From Nemertoderma westbladi (lineage: Eukaryota > Xenacoelomorpha > Nemertodermatida > Nemertodermatidae), in NCBI GenBank assembly GCA_032718475.1, contig JAUCBJ010007535.1, forward strand, positions 1-28,949: a stretch of 28,949 bases of DNA. Reading direction: 5' to 3'. Below, one piece after another: positions 8,473 to 18,603 of the stretch. The notes under the pieces were generated by a model. That model saw only the letters and a list, made by a program, of their open reading frames with translations. It made no database searches and had not been told where the DNA came from. The position numbers and the translations under genes are program-made. The stretch's first letter is position 1, and every line of letters begins with the position of its first letter.

Positions 8473-9180
8473 CAAACTTGTTTTTTTCCCCGGGTGCCAA
8501 ATTTTGGTGCCGCAGCACCAAATTTTGAAATATGTCAATTTTGTAAATTGATTGTTTGACACTTGTTTTTTACGCAATTGGGGTTTTTCGGGGTTCTGGT
8601 TTCGATGGAATATATACGAGTTGCACCAGGCGTATCAAACTTGTATTTTTCGGTGTTGTGTGCAAATTTTGGTGCTAGCACGAAATTTTGAAAATCCATT
8701 CAATAGATAAAATTGCTTGTGACAATTTATTTCTTGCGTTTTAGAGGTTCATGGCTGTTCTGAATTCAATGGAATATATAATTATCGAACTAGACATCTC
8801 AAACTTGTATTTTTCGGAAATGGGTGCAAAATATGGTGCGAGCACCAAATTTTGAAATCCATGAAATATATCAATTGATTGTGTCACCTTGTTTCTTGCG
8901 TTATACGTGTTTGTGAGGGTTCTGAATTCAATGGAATCAGTAAAACTTTTCAAACTTGAATTTTTCGGAGGTGGGTGAAAATTGTTGTGCCAGCACCCAA
9001 TTTTTGAAAATAAGCAAATTGATCAGTAGATAGTATCATATTGTTTCATGCGTTATACGGGTTTATGAGGGTCCTGAATCCGATGGAATCAATAAAAACT
9101 GCACTGGACATGGCAAACTTGTACTTTTTGGTGATGGGTACGAAATTTGGTGCTACAGTAGCACCAAAATTTGACAAATT
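8473..9180. repeat. Five diverged 163-bp tandem repeats, each with a GGTGC/GCACC palindrome (block A)
   Basis: The word caaacttg marks unit starts at 8473, 8636, 8800, 8951 and 9114. Each unit then has an inverted repeat: 8498-8527 (caaattttggtgc, 4-nt loop, gcaccaaattttg), 8663-8690, 8827-8854, 8977-9008 and 9141-9173. Each of the first four units also carries a ...tgaattcaatggaat-like segment before the next start. Arms vary but stay paired, while other parts drift. Confidence 0.8.
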
Positions 9181-9627
9181 ACGCCGAAAAATACAAGTAG
9201 CAATGAACTGGCATATTTGAAATGTATTCCATTAGAATCAGCGCCCCAGAAAACCTGAAAATGTGAATTCATAGCATCGTATAAGTGAATAAAAAATTTT
9301 GTGTTCTAACTGAAAAGTTACATGTTTTTTTCATTTTTTTCCAACGCAGAGAGGACTAAACAGCCATTTATAGTAATCATATCATTTTTAAATATTTTCC
9401 AATGTATTTTGCGCCCCCGAAAACCTGTATTGAAGAACAATTAGCCGAAAAATGCAATTTTCAAAGTTTGTGAAAATTGTGCACTACTTTTAATTTTGGT
9501 GCGCAATATAACCACCCCAGTACATTTTTTTTAAATTTTTTATTGGTCGGATCCAGACTAGTGATACCAGACTAGTGACTAGTGATATTTGTATAACATT
9601 TTATAGCCCGGTACTAATAGGGTTAAA
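9181..9627. other. AT-rich non-coding part of block A
   Basis: No ORF or recognised motif. It contains a short clustered repeat, gactagtgata/gactagtgac (9555-9590), just before the isolated 59-bp unit. Confidence 0.5.
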
Positions 9628-9706
9628 CTGGCTAGGAACCAGTCCACCTCACCACTACTACTCCAGCAATGCAATGGTGCTACTGTATATTAACTGGCTG
9701 GGAACC
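9628..9706. repeat. Isolated 1.2 copies of the 59-bp unit (block A)
   Basis: ctggctaggaaccagtcc at 9628 and a partial ctggctgggaacc at 9693, same orientation as the array at 7786-8144. The 59-bp unit therefore bounds both sides of the 1.5-kb region holding the 163-bp repeats. Confidence 0.85.
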
Positions 9707-10205
9707 TACAGTATATCATCTCAAACATTGACTGCGAAAGGAGCCAGACAGATAACTTATTGTTTATTTCGTAAAATGATTGGCTAGGGTATTTAATGGT
9801 AATTCTTTAGAATTAGCTAAATAATTATGTTGAGGCATTGACATGGTAAATTAATTTAATAATATTTCAGTACCAATACTATCGGCATAAGGAGTTTTAC
9901 TATTTCTTACAAATTGGGTCGCATCACGCCTAAATTATCGTACTTTTAAAACCCAAATTCTCTGTTAATACCTGGGTGTCATCAATCCTTTGTCCTCCTT
10001 TGGGTTGGGGTGGGTGGAGATAAACGTAAACATTTATACAGTATATTAGTAGACCATTGTGGTTACGTAGTACCGGTAGTTCGGTATAATTTATCGTTAT
10101 TTCATATAGATTGTGATAAGATTTGTAATCCGAGGTTTCATCGGTCTATTTTGATGGTTGAGGGGTTTAGATTGCACATTGCAGATGTTTGGAGTATATT
10201 CTAGT
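9707..10205. other. Block A spacer without recognised genes
   Basis: Short ORFs only. An in-frame stop (10206-10208) separates this from the RT fragment. Confidence 0.45.
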
Positions 10206-10208
10206 TAG

Positions 10209-10785
10209 GTCTTGATAACTCCACCTACTGGCTCCAGAAGTCGAGGAAATCATGCCAAGTACCTAACTGATCTAGACTTTGCTGATGACTTAGGAGTACT
10301 CTCAGAATCATTAGAGGGAGCCCAACGGCTCCTCAGCTCATTAGAACATGCTGCTTCTAGTGTTGGTCTTTTTATTAACTCCAGAAAGACCAACATTTTG
10401 ACAGTTAACTTTGAAAGTTCTCAGCAAGTCTCTGATCGGAAGAGCATAAGCTCAAAGGATGGTATGCTTGAGCATATGGACGACTTTTGTTACCTGGGAT
10501 CATGGATCCGGAAGTCAGGTGAGGACCTTCGAATACGTAAGGGAAAGGCATGGGCAGCCTTGAATAGGCTTTCCAGGATTTGGAAGTCACCGAGAATTAA
10601 TCGGAAACTTAAGGTCCGATTATTTAGAGCAGCAGTAGTTCCAGTACTCCTCTATGGGAGTCCATGCTGGGCTCTAAGTGCTGAGGACACCAAATCTCTG
10701 GATGGCACATTCACAAGAATGCTACGCCGGGTTCATTGTGTCAAGTACAATGCACAAATTTCCAACCAGACACTATATAACATTG
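10209..10785 (+). pseudogene. LINE reverse transcriptase, 3' fragment (copy A)
   Basis: Translation begins in the RT palm domain just before catalytic motif C, seen as YLTDLDFADDLGVLSESLEG (FADD). It continues through FCYLGSWIRKSGED and KLKVRLFRAAVVPVLLYGSP to LDGTFTRMLRRVHC, the usual thumb and C-terminal order in non-LTR retrotransposon RTs of the RTE-like kind; the clade is not certain. N-terminal fingers, palm motifs A-B and the endonuclease are missing upstream. A stop at 10206-10208 precedes the fragment, so it is a truncated dead copy. After about 10785 the frame runs into the inverted endonuclease relic. Some ATG-less track starts use TTG at 10212, which is meaningless for this fragment. 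Confidence 0.85.
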
Positions 10786-11693
10786 GAGACTATGAGTCCA
10801 TAGCTTTCCAGTTCGTTTTTTGAACTGGGTTCCAGCCGAAAACAATCCATTTCCAGAGATAAAATCCTGAAGATGGGCGGAATTTCGGTTAACACTATTG
10901 CTATAGACCCAGGGCGATGTAGGTGATTGATGCAGACTTGCATTAAAGTCTCCCAGGAATGTTAAGAATGCATGCTGATCCACTCCATCAGTAGCCGCTT
11001 GTAGATTCTGGTAGAAATTTTCCACCTCCTCTACAGGGGCAACACTAGTTGGAGAGTAGCACACAATCAGAATCACCTTAGGAAACTTCTTAGCCAGTCT
11101 TCCAGAACATGAGAAGTGGCAACGGATGATGCGGTTAGAGATATGGTCTATTTTGTCCAATGCTGCATGTGCAGTTGGATTCATCAATAGACCAATTCCA
11201 CCATTGCCACTATCATCTGCTGAAGCGAGGGCGAGTCGCCAACCGCCCCCATGTCCTTAATCAGAACCTCATCAGTCTGTCCAGTCTGCATTCGGTACTC
11301 TTGAACACCCACTGCACTAAGAGAAAGCTTATCTGCCAAGGCAGTCAGCTCACCTTGTCGCATTGGGGACCCGAGTGTTAGGGTGTTTACTGAGGCTAGT
11401 CTAGTGACTTGCCTCAGATTCACCAATGGCTTTGTTGGTCGGGGTGGAACATGAGAGTAGCCTCCAACTCCAGAATCCCTCTCCCCTTCACAATCAGGCC
11501 TTCCTGGTGACCCAGGGTTTGGGCCAGAAATGTCATCAGGAAAGGGACTCAAAGAATTGTTTGCCGCTCTCTCTCCAGTAGGGGGTGAGACAGGCAGCCG
11601 GTCAGGAGATAACTGACGCCTGTGAGGCCGATTGTGTCCGGTAATTCCACTGGCCTCTAGTGGCTGGACCTCCGCATTACTAATGTAATCCAT
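10786..11693 (-). pseudogene. LINE apurinic-type endonuclease relic, frameshifted
   Basis: Read from 11693 downward. The first frame (11693-11184) has a Pro/Ser-rich leader, then LASVNTLTLG and LSLSAVGVQEYRMQ, where QE is the metal-binding Glu region of the endonuclease/exonuclease/phosphatase fold. A frameshift near 11230-11245, in a G-rich run, moves the signal to a second frame (to about 10790). That frame has a GGIGLLMNP-like segment, ILIVCYSPTSVAPVEEV and LTFLGDFNA (catalytic DxN), then FKKRTGKLWTH. The expected C-terminal SDH region is lost at about 10786, where the sequence abuts the opposite-strand RT fragment. It is a broken copy of an RTE-like LINE, possibly the same family as the RT. 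Confidence 0.8.
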
Positions 11694-11719
11694 AGTGGAG
11701 GTTGGGGGGTGCTTTTTTT

Positions 11720-13851
11720 AGTGCACGTGCAGATGATATATAAATATGTGTGGGAGATTTGAGAACTGCATACGGAACAGACACCATCATTAAATAAAAC
11801 ACCACCCCGATAAGAGATAACTGTCAAGTTTCAACTTTAGGCAGATTGTAAATAACAAAATTTCCAGAAAATGATCACTTTCAGATCCACCCTCTACCTG
11901 CGGACTGGTGAAATGCAGACGGCGCTGCAGTTTGGTAAAGATGGGGTTTATGGTGAAGTAAAATGCCTGCCTTTCAAGTTTCAGCTTAAACAGATTGTAA
12001 ATAACAAAATTGGTGTAGATGTTCACATTCAGACATTTCGCCCTCTAGCGGTAGACTGAAGAACTGTAGACGACTCTGGGACTCCGTAAAGATACAGAAT
12101 ATGCTGTAGTAGATTCCTGCCAAGTTCCAGCTCAATAGGATTAAAAAGAACCAAATGGGATGAGGTGTTCACTATCAGATATGTCGCCCGCTAGCGGCAG
12201 ATGGGGGGACTGTATACAACTCTGTGACTCCGTAAAGGTACAGCCTATGCTGTAGTAGATGCCTACCAAGTTGCAGTCTAAACCGTTAGTAAATAACAAA
12301 GTTGGAGAAGATGTTAACTTTCAGACATTTCACCCTCTAGCGGTAGACTGGGGAAGTGAATAGGATTCTGCAACCCCGTAAAGATACAGCCTATGATGTA
12401 GTAGATACCAACCAAGTTTCAGCTCAAAATGATTAAAAAGAACCAAATGGGATGAGGTTTTCACTATCAGACAATTCGCCCTCTAGCGGCTGACTGTAGA
12501 ACTGTAGACGAATCTACTACTCCGCAAAGATATAGCCTATGCTATAGTAGATGCCTACCAAGTTTCAGTCTAAAAGTATTGTAAATAACAAAGTTGGAGG
12601 AGATGTTAACTTTCATACATTTCGCCTTCAAGCGGCAGATGCGGGTAATGTAGACAACTCTGCGCGACTCAGTAAAGATATAGCCTATGCTGTAGTAGAT
12701 GCCTACCAAGTTCAGTCTAAATGGATTATAAATAACAAAGTTGGAAACAACGAAATGGGAGAAGGTTTTCATTTCAGACATTTCACCCTCTAGCGGCAGA
12801 CTGAGGAATTGCAGATTGGTCAGAGTTGTCCACAAAAACGCAGTCTATGGTGTAGTAGACCTCTGCAAAGTATCAGCATAAAAGCATTATTAATAACGAA
12901 ATGGGATAAGGTTTTCACTTTCAGACATTTGGCCCCCTAGTGGCAGACAGAGGAATTGCAGATTGGTCAGAGTTCTCCACAAACACGCAGTCTATGGTGT
13001 AGTAGACCTCTGCCAAGTATCAGCCTAAAAGCATTATAAACAACGAAATGGGATAAGGTTTTCACCTTCAGATATTTCGCCCCCTAGCGGCCGAATGGAG
13101 AACTGCAGGTAGTTGGGCGTCCTCCACAGACACACACCATATGGTGTAATACACATCTGCCAAGTGTCAGCCTAAAAGCATTATTAATAACGAAATGGGA
13201 TAAGGTTTTCACTTTCAGACATTTCGCCCCCTAGCGGTAGACTGGAGAAATGCAGACTGAATCTAGCTCCTCCCCAAACACGCTGTATGTTGTAGTAGAC
13301 CTCTGCCAAGTATCAGCAAAAAAGCATTTTAAACAAAGAAATGGGATAAGGTTTTCACTTTCAGATATTTCTCCCCCTAGCGGCAGACTGGGGAATTGCA
13401 GATTGGTCAGCATCCTCCCCAAACACACAGCCTATGGTGTAGAAGACCTCTGCCATGTATCAGCTAAAAGGCTTTAATAATGACGAAATGGGAGATGTTT
13501 TCAGTTTCGAATATTTCGCCCACTAGCGGCAGACTGGAGAACTGCAGATTGATCAGTGTCCTCCCAAACACACAGTCTATGGTCGGGAACAGATCTGCAA
13601 AGTATCATTTAGAACAGATTAAGTCTGGTATCAAAAAGTAGCATAATAGTCGAGACCCAACATGTAGAGTGACAGAATGAACTGCTAGGCCTACTGCGCT
13701 ACCGGTACCAAATTCACGAAATCTGCATTCACGCAAACAAACGCGTAAAATAAGACTCGAGATAGCGACAGTGCACGTGCTCGTGACAAGAGCTTTCGTT
13801 CGATGTATCGCGAGCTCCGATTGGTGCTTGTGTGTAGAAACGTATAGCTTG

Positions 13852-13891
<40 letters not shown>

Positions 13892-13915
13892 CATGCTATT
13901 TATATATATAGATAT
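11720..13915 (+). mobile_element. Helentron/pearl-like tandem-repeat element, unit 1 (5' hairpin missing)
   Basis: Starts agtgcacgtgcagatgata, the sequence that follows the hairpin in units 3 and 4; the hairpin itself is absent because LINE sequence abuts at 11719. Core monomers of about 146 bp follow, with the marker cgccctctagcgg near 12036, 12184, 12330, 12476, 12621, 12783, 12930, 13078, 13226, 13372 and 13519. The 3' part has an element-specific 230-bp tail, (CAGA)n at 13852-13891 and tatttatatatatag to about 13911. The first half matches units 3/4 and the second half matches unit 2, so it is a hybrid. No ORF encodes a Rep/helicase: it is non-autonomous. Confidence 0.75.
13852..13891 (+). 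repeat. (CAGA)n microsatellite of unit 1
   Basis: About nine tetranucleotides, ggacagacaaacagacag and onward. Shorter homologous tracts end units 2 (15829-15853), 3 (18514-18542) and 4 (20747-20767). Confidence 0.95.
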
Positions 13916-13955
13916 ACTAGAAAGCCAGTGGCCCTTCGGGCCACGGCTTTCTAGT
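13916..13955 (+). repeat. Terminal hairpin, 5' end of unit 2
   Basis: 40-nt near-perfect palindrome. The outer arms actagaaagcc/ggctttctagt pair over 11 bp, then a single unpaired a, then the inner stem gtggccc/gggccac with a ttc loop. Confidence 0.9.
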
Positions 13956-15903
13956 TCACAAGCCTATTCACCATTCCAAACACTAATTAATTAATTAAAT
14001 TAACAAAACTTCATATGATTGAGAGTGTTCTCTCAAACAAAAGGACTGATGCTGTTTTACTTTTCAGATATCTACACTGGTCAACGTCCTTCACATAGAT
14101 GCAGCCTTATGATGTAGTACAGTAGACCTCTGACAATTATCAGCGTAAAAGTATTTTTAATAAATAAATGTGAGAATGTTTTTACTTTTCAGATTCAGAT
14201 ATTTCGCACCCTAGCAGTAGACTGGAAATCCGGAGACTGGTTAGCGTCCTCCCCATACAAACAGCCTATGGTCAAGCATACCTTTCCCAAGTATAAGCAA
14301 AAAAGCATTAGAAACAACGAAATGGGAGAAGGATTTCACTTGAGACATTTCACCCTCTAGCGGCAGACTGAGAAATTGCAGATTAGTCAGAGTTTTCCAC
14401 AAACACTCAGTCTGACAATTATCAGCCTAAAAGCATTAGAAACAACGAAACGGGATAAGGTTTTCACTTTCAGACATTTCGCCCCCTAGCGGCCGAATGG
14501 ATAACTGCAGTTTGTTCGGCGTCTTACCTAGACACACACCCTGTGGTGTACTATACATCTGGCAAGTGTCAGCCTGAAAGCATATTAATAACGAAATGGG
14601 ATAAGGTTTTCACTTTCCGACATTTGGCCCCTTATCGGTAGACTGGATAAATGCAGACTGCTTCTAGCTCCTCCCCAAACACACAGTCTATTGTGTAGTA
14701 GACCTCTGTCGAGTATCAGCAAAAAAGCATTATAAACAATGAAATGCATAAAGGTTTTCACTTTCAGACATTGCGCCCCCTAGCGGCAGACAGAGCTATT
14801 GCAAATTGGTCTTAGTTCTCCACAACCACGCAGTCTTTGATGTAGTAGACCTCTGACAAGTTTCAGCCTAAAAACATTATAAACATCAAAATGGGATAAG
14901 GTTTTCACGTTCAGACATTTCGCCCCCTAGCGGCCAAATGGAGAACTGCAGTTTGTTCGGCGTCTTACCTAGACACACACCCTATGGTGTAATACACATC
15001 TGCCAAGTGTCAGCCTAAAAGCATTATTAATAACGAAATGGGATAAGGTTTTCACTTTCAGACATTTGGCCCCTTATCGGTAGACTGGATAAATGCAGAC
15101 TGCTTCTAGCTCCTCCCCAAACACACAGTCTTGGTGTAGTAGACCTCTGCCAAGTATCAGCAAAAAAGCAGTATAAACAACGAAATGGGTGACGGTTTTC
15201 ACTTTCAGACATTGCGCCCCCTACCGGCAGACAGAGGAATTGCAGATTATTCAGAGTTCTCTACAAACACGCAGTCTATGGTGTAGTCGACTTATGCCAA
15301 GTATCAGCAAAAAAGCATTATAAACAACGAAATGGGATAAGGTTTTCACTTTCAGATATTGCTCCCCCTAGCGGCAGACTGGGGAATTGCAGATTGGTCA
15401 GCATCCTCCGAAAACACACAGCCTATGGTGTAGTAGACCTCTGCCACGTATCAGCTAAAAGGCATTAATAATAACGAAATGGGAGAAGGTTTTCGGTTTC
15501 TGACATTTCGCCCCCTGGCGGCAGACTGGAGAACTGCAGATTGATCAGTGTCTTCCCAAACACACAGTCTATGGTCAGGAACGTATCTGCAAAGTATCAT
15601 TTAGAACAGATTGAGTCTGATGGTGCAACCGCTGTTATATAGTTTCCTACAGAATGAACTGCTAGGCCTACTGCGCTACCGGTACCAAATTCACGAAATC
15701 TGCATTCACGCAAACAAACGCGTAAAATAAGACTCGAGATAGCGACAGTGCACGTGCTCGTGACGAGAGCTTTCGTTCGATGTATCGCGAGCTCAGATTG
15801 GTGCTTGTGTGTAGAAACGTATAGCTTGGACAGACAAACAGACAGACAGACACATGATATTTATATATATAGATAGATAAATTATACATATTTATATATA
15901 TAG
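13916..15903 (+). mobile_element. Helentron/pearl-like tandem-repeat element, unit 2
   Basis: Order: hairpin (13916-13955); a subterminal region of its own (ttcacaagcctattcacc onward) unlike units 1, 3 and 4; about ten core monomers with markers near 14211, 14351, 14480, 14627, 14774, 14921, 15068, 15216, 15364 and 15508; the same 230-bp tail as unit 1; a short (CAGA)n (15829-15853); then the terminus tatttatatatataga. The terminus occurs twice (about 15857-15873 and 15887-15902), separated by tagataaattatacat. Pairs of monomers alternate (cgccccctagcgg and ggccccttatcgg types at 14480/14627 and 14921/15068), suggesting a higher-order repeat. Confidence 0.75.
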
Positions 15904-15943
15904 ACTAGAAAGCCTGTGGCCCTTCGGGCCACAGCTTTCTAGT
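15904..15943 (+). repeat. Terminal hairpin, 5' end of unit 3
   Basis: Same 40-nt palindrome as at 13916, with compensating differences beside the bulge: agcct...acagct instead of agcca...acggct. Immediately followed by gcacgtgc. Confidence 0.9.
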
Positions 15944-18563
15944 GCACGTGCAGATGATATATGAATATGTGTGGGAGATTTGAGAACTGCATACGGAACA
16001 GACACCATCATTAAATAAAACACCACCCCATAAGAGATAACTGTCAAGTTTCAACTTTAGGCAGATTGTAAATAACAAAATTTCCAGAAAATGATCACTT
16101 TCAGATCCACCCTCTACCTGCGGACTGGTGAAATGCAGACGGCGCTGCAGTTTGGTAAAGATGGGGTTTATGGTGAAGTAAAATGCCTGCCTTTCAAGTT
16201 TCAGCTTAAACAGATTGTAAATAACAAAATTGGTGTAGATGTTCATATTCAAACATTTCACCCTCTAGCGGTAGACTGAAGAACTGTAGACGACTCTAGG
16301 ACTCCGTAAAGATACAGAATATGCTGTAGTAGATTCCTGCCAAGTTCCAGCTCAATAGGATTAAAAAGAACCAAATGGGATGAGGTGTTCACTATCAGAT
16401 ATTTCGCCCTCTAGCGTCAATGGGGGGGACTGTATACAACTCTGCGAATCTGTAAAGGTACAGCCTATGTTGTAGTAGATGCCTACCAAGTTTCAGTCTA
16501 AACCGTTAGTAAATAACAAAGTTGGAGAAGATGTTAACTTTCAGACATTTCACCCTCTAGCGGTAGACTGGGGAAGTGTATAGGACTCTGCAACTCCGTA
16601 AAGATACAGCCTATGATGTAGTAGATACCTGCCAAGTTTCAGCTCAAAATGATTAAAAAGAACCAAATGGGATGAGGTTTTCACTATCAGACAATTCCCC
16701 CTCTAGCGGCTGACTGTGGAACTGTAGACGACTCTACTACTCCACAAAGATATAGCCTATGCTATAGTAGATGTCTACCAAGTTTCAGTCTAAAAGGATT
16801 GTAAATAACAAAGTTGGAGGAGATGTTAACTTTCATACATTTCGCCCTCTAGCGGCAGACGCGGGTAATGTAGACAACTCTGCGCGACTCAGTAAAGATA
16901 TAGCCTATGCTGTAGTACATGCCTACCAAGTTCAGTCTAAATGGATTATAAATAACAAAGTTGGAGAAGATGGTAACTTTCAGACATTTCACCCTCTAGC
17001 GGTAGACTGGGGAAGTGTATAGGACTCTGCAACTCCGTAAAGATAGAGCCTAGGATGTAGTAGATACCTGCCAAGTTTCAGCTCAAAAGGATTAAAAAGA
17101 ACCAAATGGGATGAGGTTTTCACTATCAGACAATTCGCCCTCTTGCGGCTGACTGTGGAACTGTAGACGACTCTACTACTCCGCAAAGATATAGCCTATG
17201 CTATAGTAGATGCCTACCAAGTTTCAGTCTAAAAGGTTTCTAAATAACAAAGTTGGAGAAGATGTTAACTTTCATACATTTCGCCCTCTAGCGGCAGACG
17301 CGGGTACTGTAGACAACTCTGCGCGACTCAGTAAAGATATAGCCTATGCTGTAGTAGATGCCTACCAAGTTCAGTCTAAATGGATTATAAATAACAAAGT
17401 TGGAGAAGATGTTAACTTGCAGACATTTCGCCCTCTAGCGGTAGACTGAGAAATTGTAGACGACTCTGCGACTCAGTAAAGATTCAGCCTATGCTGTAGT
17501 AGATGCCTACCCAGTTTCAGTCAAAACGGATTGTAAATAATAAAGTTGGAGAAGATGTTAACTCTCAGACATTTAGCCCTCTAACGGTAGACTGGGGAAC
17601 TGTAGACAACACAGTGACTCCGGAAATATACAGCCTATGCTGCAGTATATAGCTACCACGTTTCAGCTCAAAAGCATTAAAAACAACCCTATAAGATCAG
17701 GTTTTCACTATCGGATAATTCGCCCTGTAGCGGCAGACGGTGGAACTTCAGACGGCTCTGAGTATTACGTTGCAACGAGTTAGGGCGAGACCTATCTAAC
17801 GAGCTATAGTAAGCGAGATTTCATCGAGATTAGATGTATAATATTAGATAAAATAATAATACAGTAAGTATAGGCCTACAGAAATAATTATTTTACTTTT
17901 AATATTCATAACAGTAAAACAAAAATGTTATAAACCTCTCCTTCCATGCAGCCAATGATTGAGAAAGCAGAATTACACTTGAGCAGTTCGCAACAGACAA
18001 CCCAAACCCACCCCAATCAACACTACAGCCTGGCTTGCTCCTTATCTGTGCCCAGTTGCTGCGATTTCAATAATTACCTTAACGTTGCTATGATACAGAA
18101 AAAAATCCTTCCCTATATTCACTACAGCACTAAGAATAGGCCAATTCGATCGTGCTTGGCGAATATGACATATTTATACACTATTTGGTTTTTAATCAAT
18201 AAATAATCATAGATATTTATATTAAACACTCGAATAAAATAAAAACTTTGTGAGAATGGGACACGGCGAATCTACTCATGTTAATTTTATACCAGATGGG
18301 ATAAATGTTAGCCCTCTAAATAATTAATTACCGATAGAAGAACCGAAATAATTCGATAAATTTCGCCCGAAAATCACGAAAATCGCCCTCTAGCGGCAGA
18401 CGGGTGAACTTCAGACGACTCTGAGTATTACGTTGCAACGAGTTAGAGCGAGACCTTTCTAACGAGCTATAGCAAGCGAGATTTCATCGAGATGGGTTCG
18501 ATTGTATAGCTGATGACAAACAGACAGACAGACAGACAGACAATGCATATTTATATATATTAG
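15904..18563 (+). mobile_element. Helentron/pearl-like tandem-repeat element, unit 3
   Basis: Hairpin, then the same 5' region as units 1 and 4 (gtgcacgtgcagatgatatat), then about eleven or twelve core monomers to about 17740. A block of about 438 bp, three monomers long, is present twice in tandem (about 16540-16979 and 16980-17420); unit 4 has it once, which explains the length difference. After the core, a 110-bp segment (about 17719-17831) is repeated at about 18387-18493, flanking about 550 bp of non-core DNA. The unit ends with (CAGA)n (18514-18542) and catatttatatatatta. Confidence 0.75.
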
Positions 18564-18603
18564 ACTAGAAAGCCTGTGGCCCTTCGGGCCACAGCTTTCT
18601 AGT
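18564..18603 (+). repeat. Terminal hairpin, 5' end of unit 4
   Basis: Identical in sequence to the hairpin at 15904-15943, and placed directly after the terminus of unit 3. Confidence 0.9.

Larger units (their letters stand above)
7110..10739. repeat. Duplicated block A (partner 20796-24332)
   Basis: Long, nearly collinear match to block B: SINE, MITE-like element, 59-bp minisatellite, 163-bp repeats, spacer and RT fragment, in the same order and orientation. Differences are scattered substitutions and small indels, one minisatellite copy (six here, five in B), and a one-base indel in the RT fragment. The left edge begins with ataaattatacat, a word also present near the 3' end of chain unit 2. 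The right edge is inside the RT fragment at 10739, after gggttcattgt. Confidence 0.95.

Noticed and set aside
10740-11700. LINE 5' inversion by twin priming
   Set aside because: Twin priming would put the inverted endonuclease side on the outer side of the RT piece; here the C-terminal ends of the two fragments face each other.
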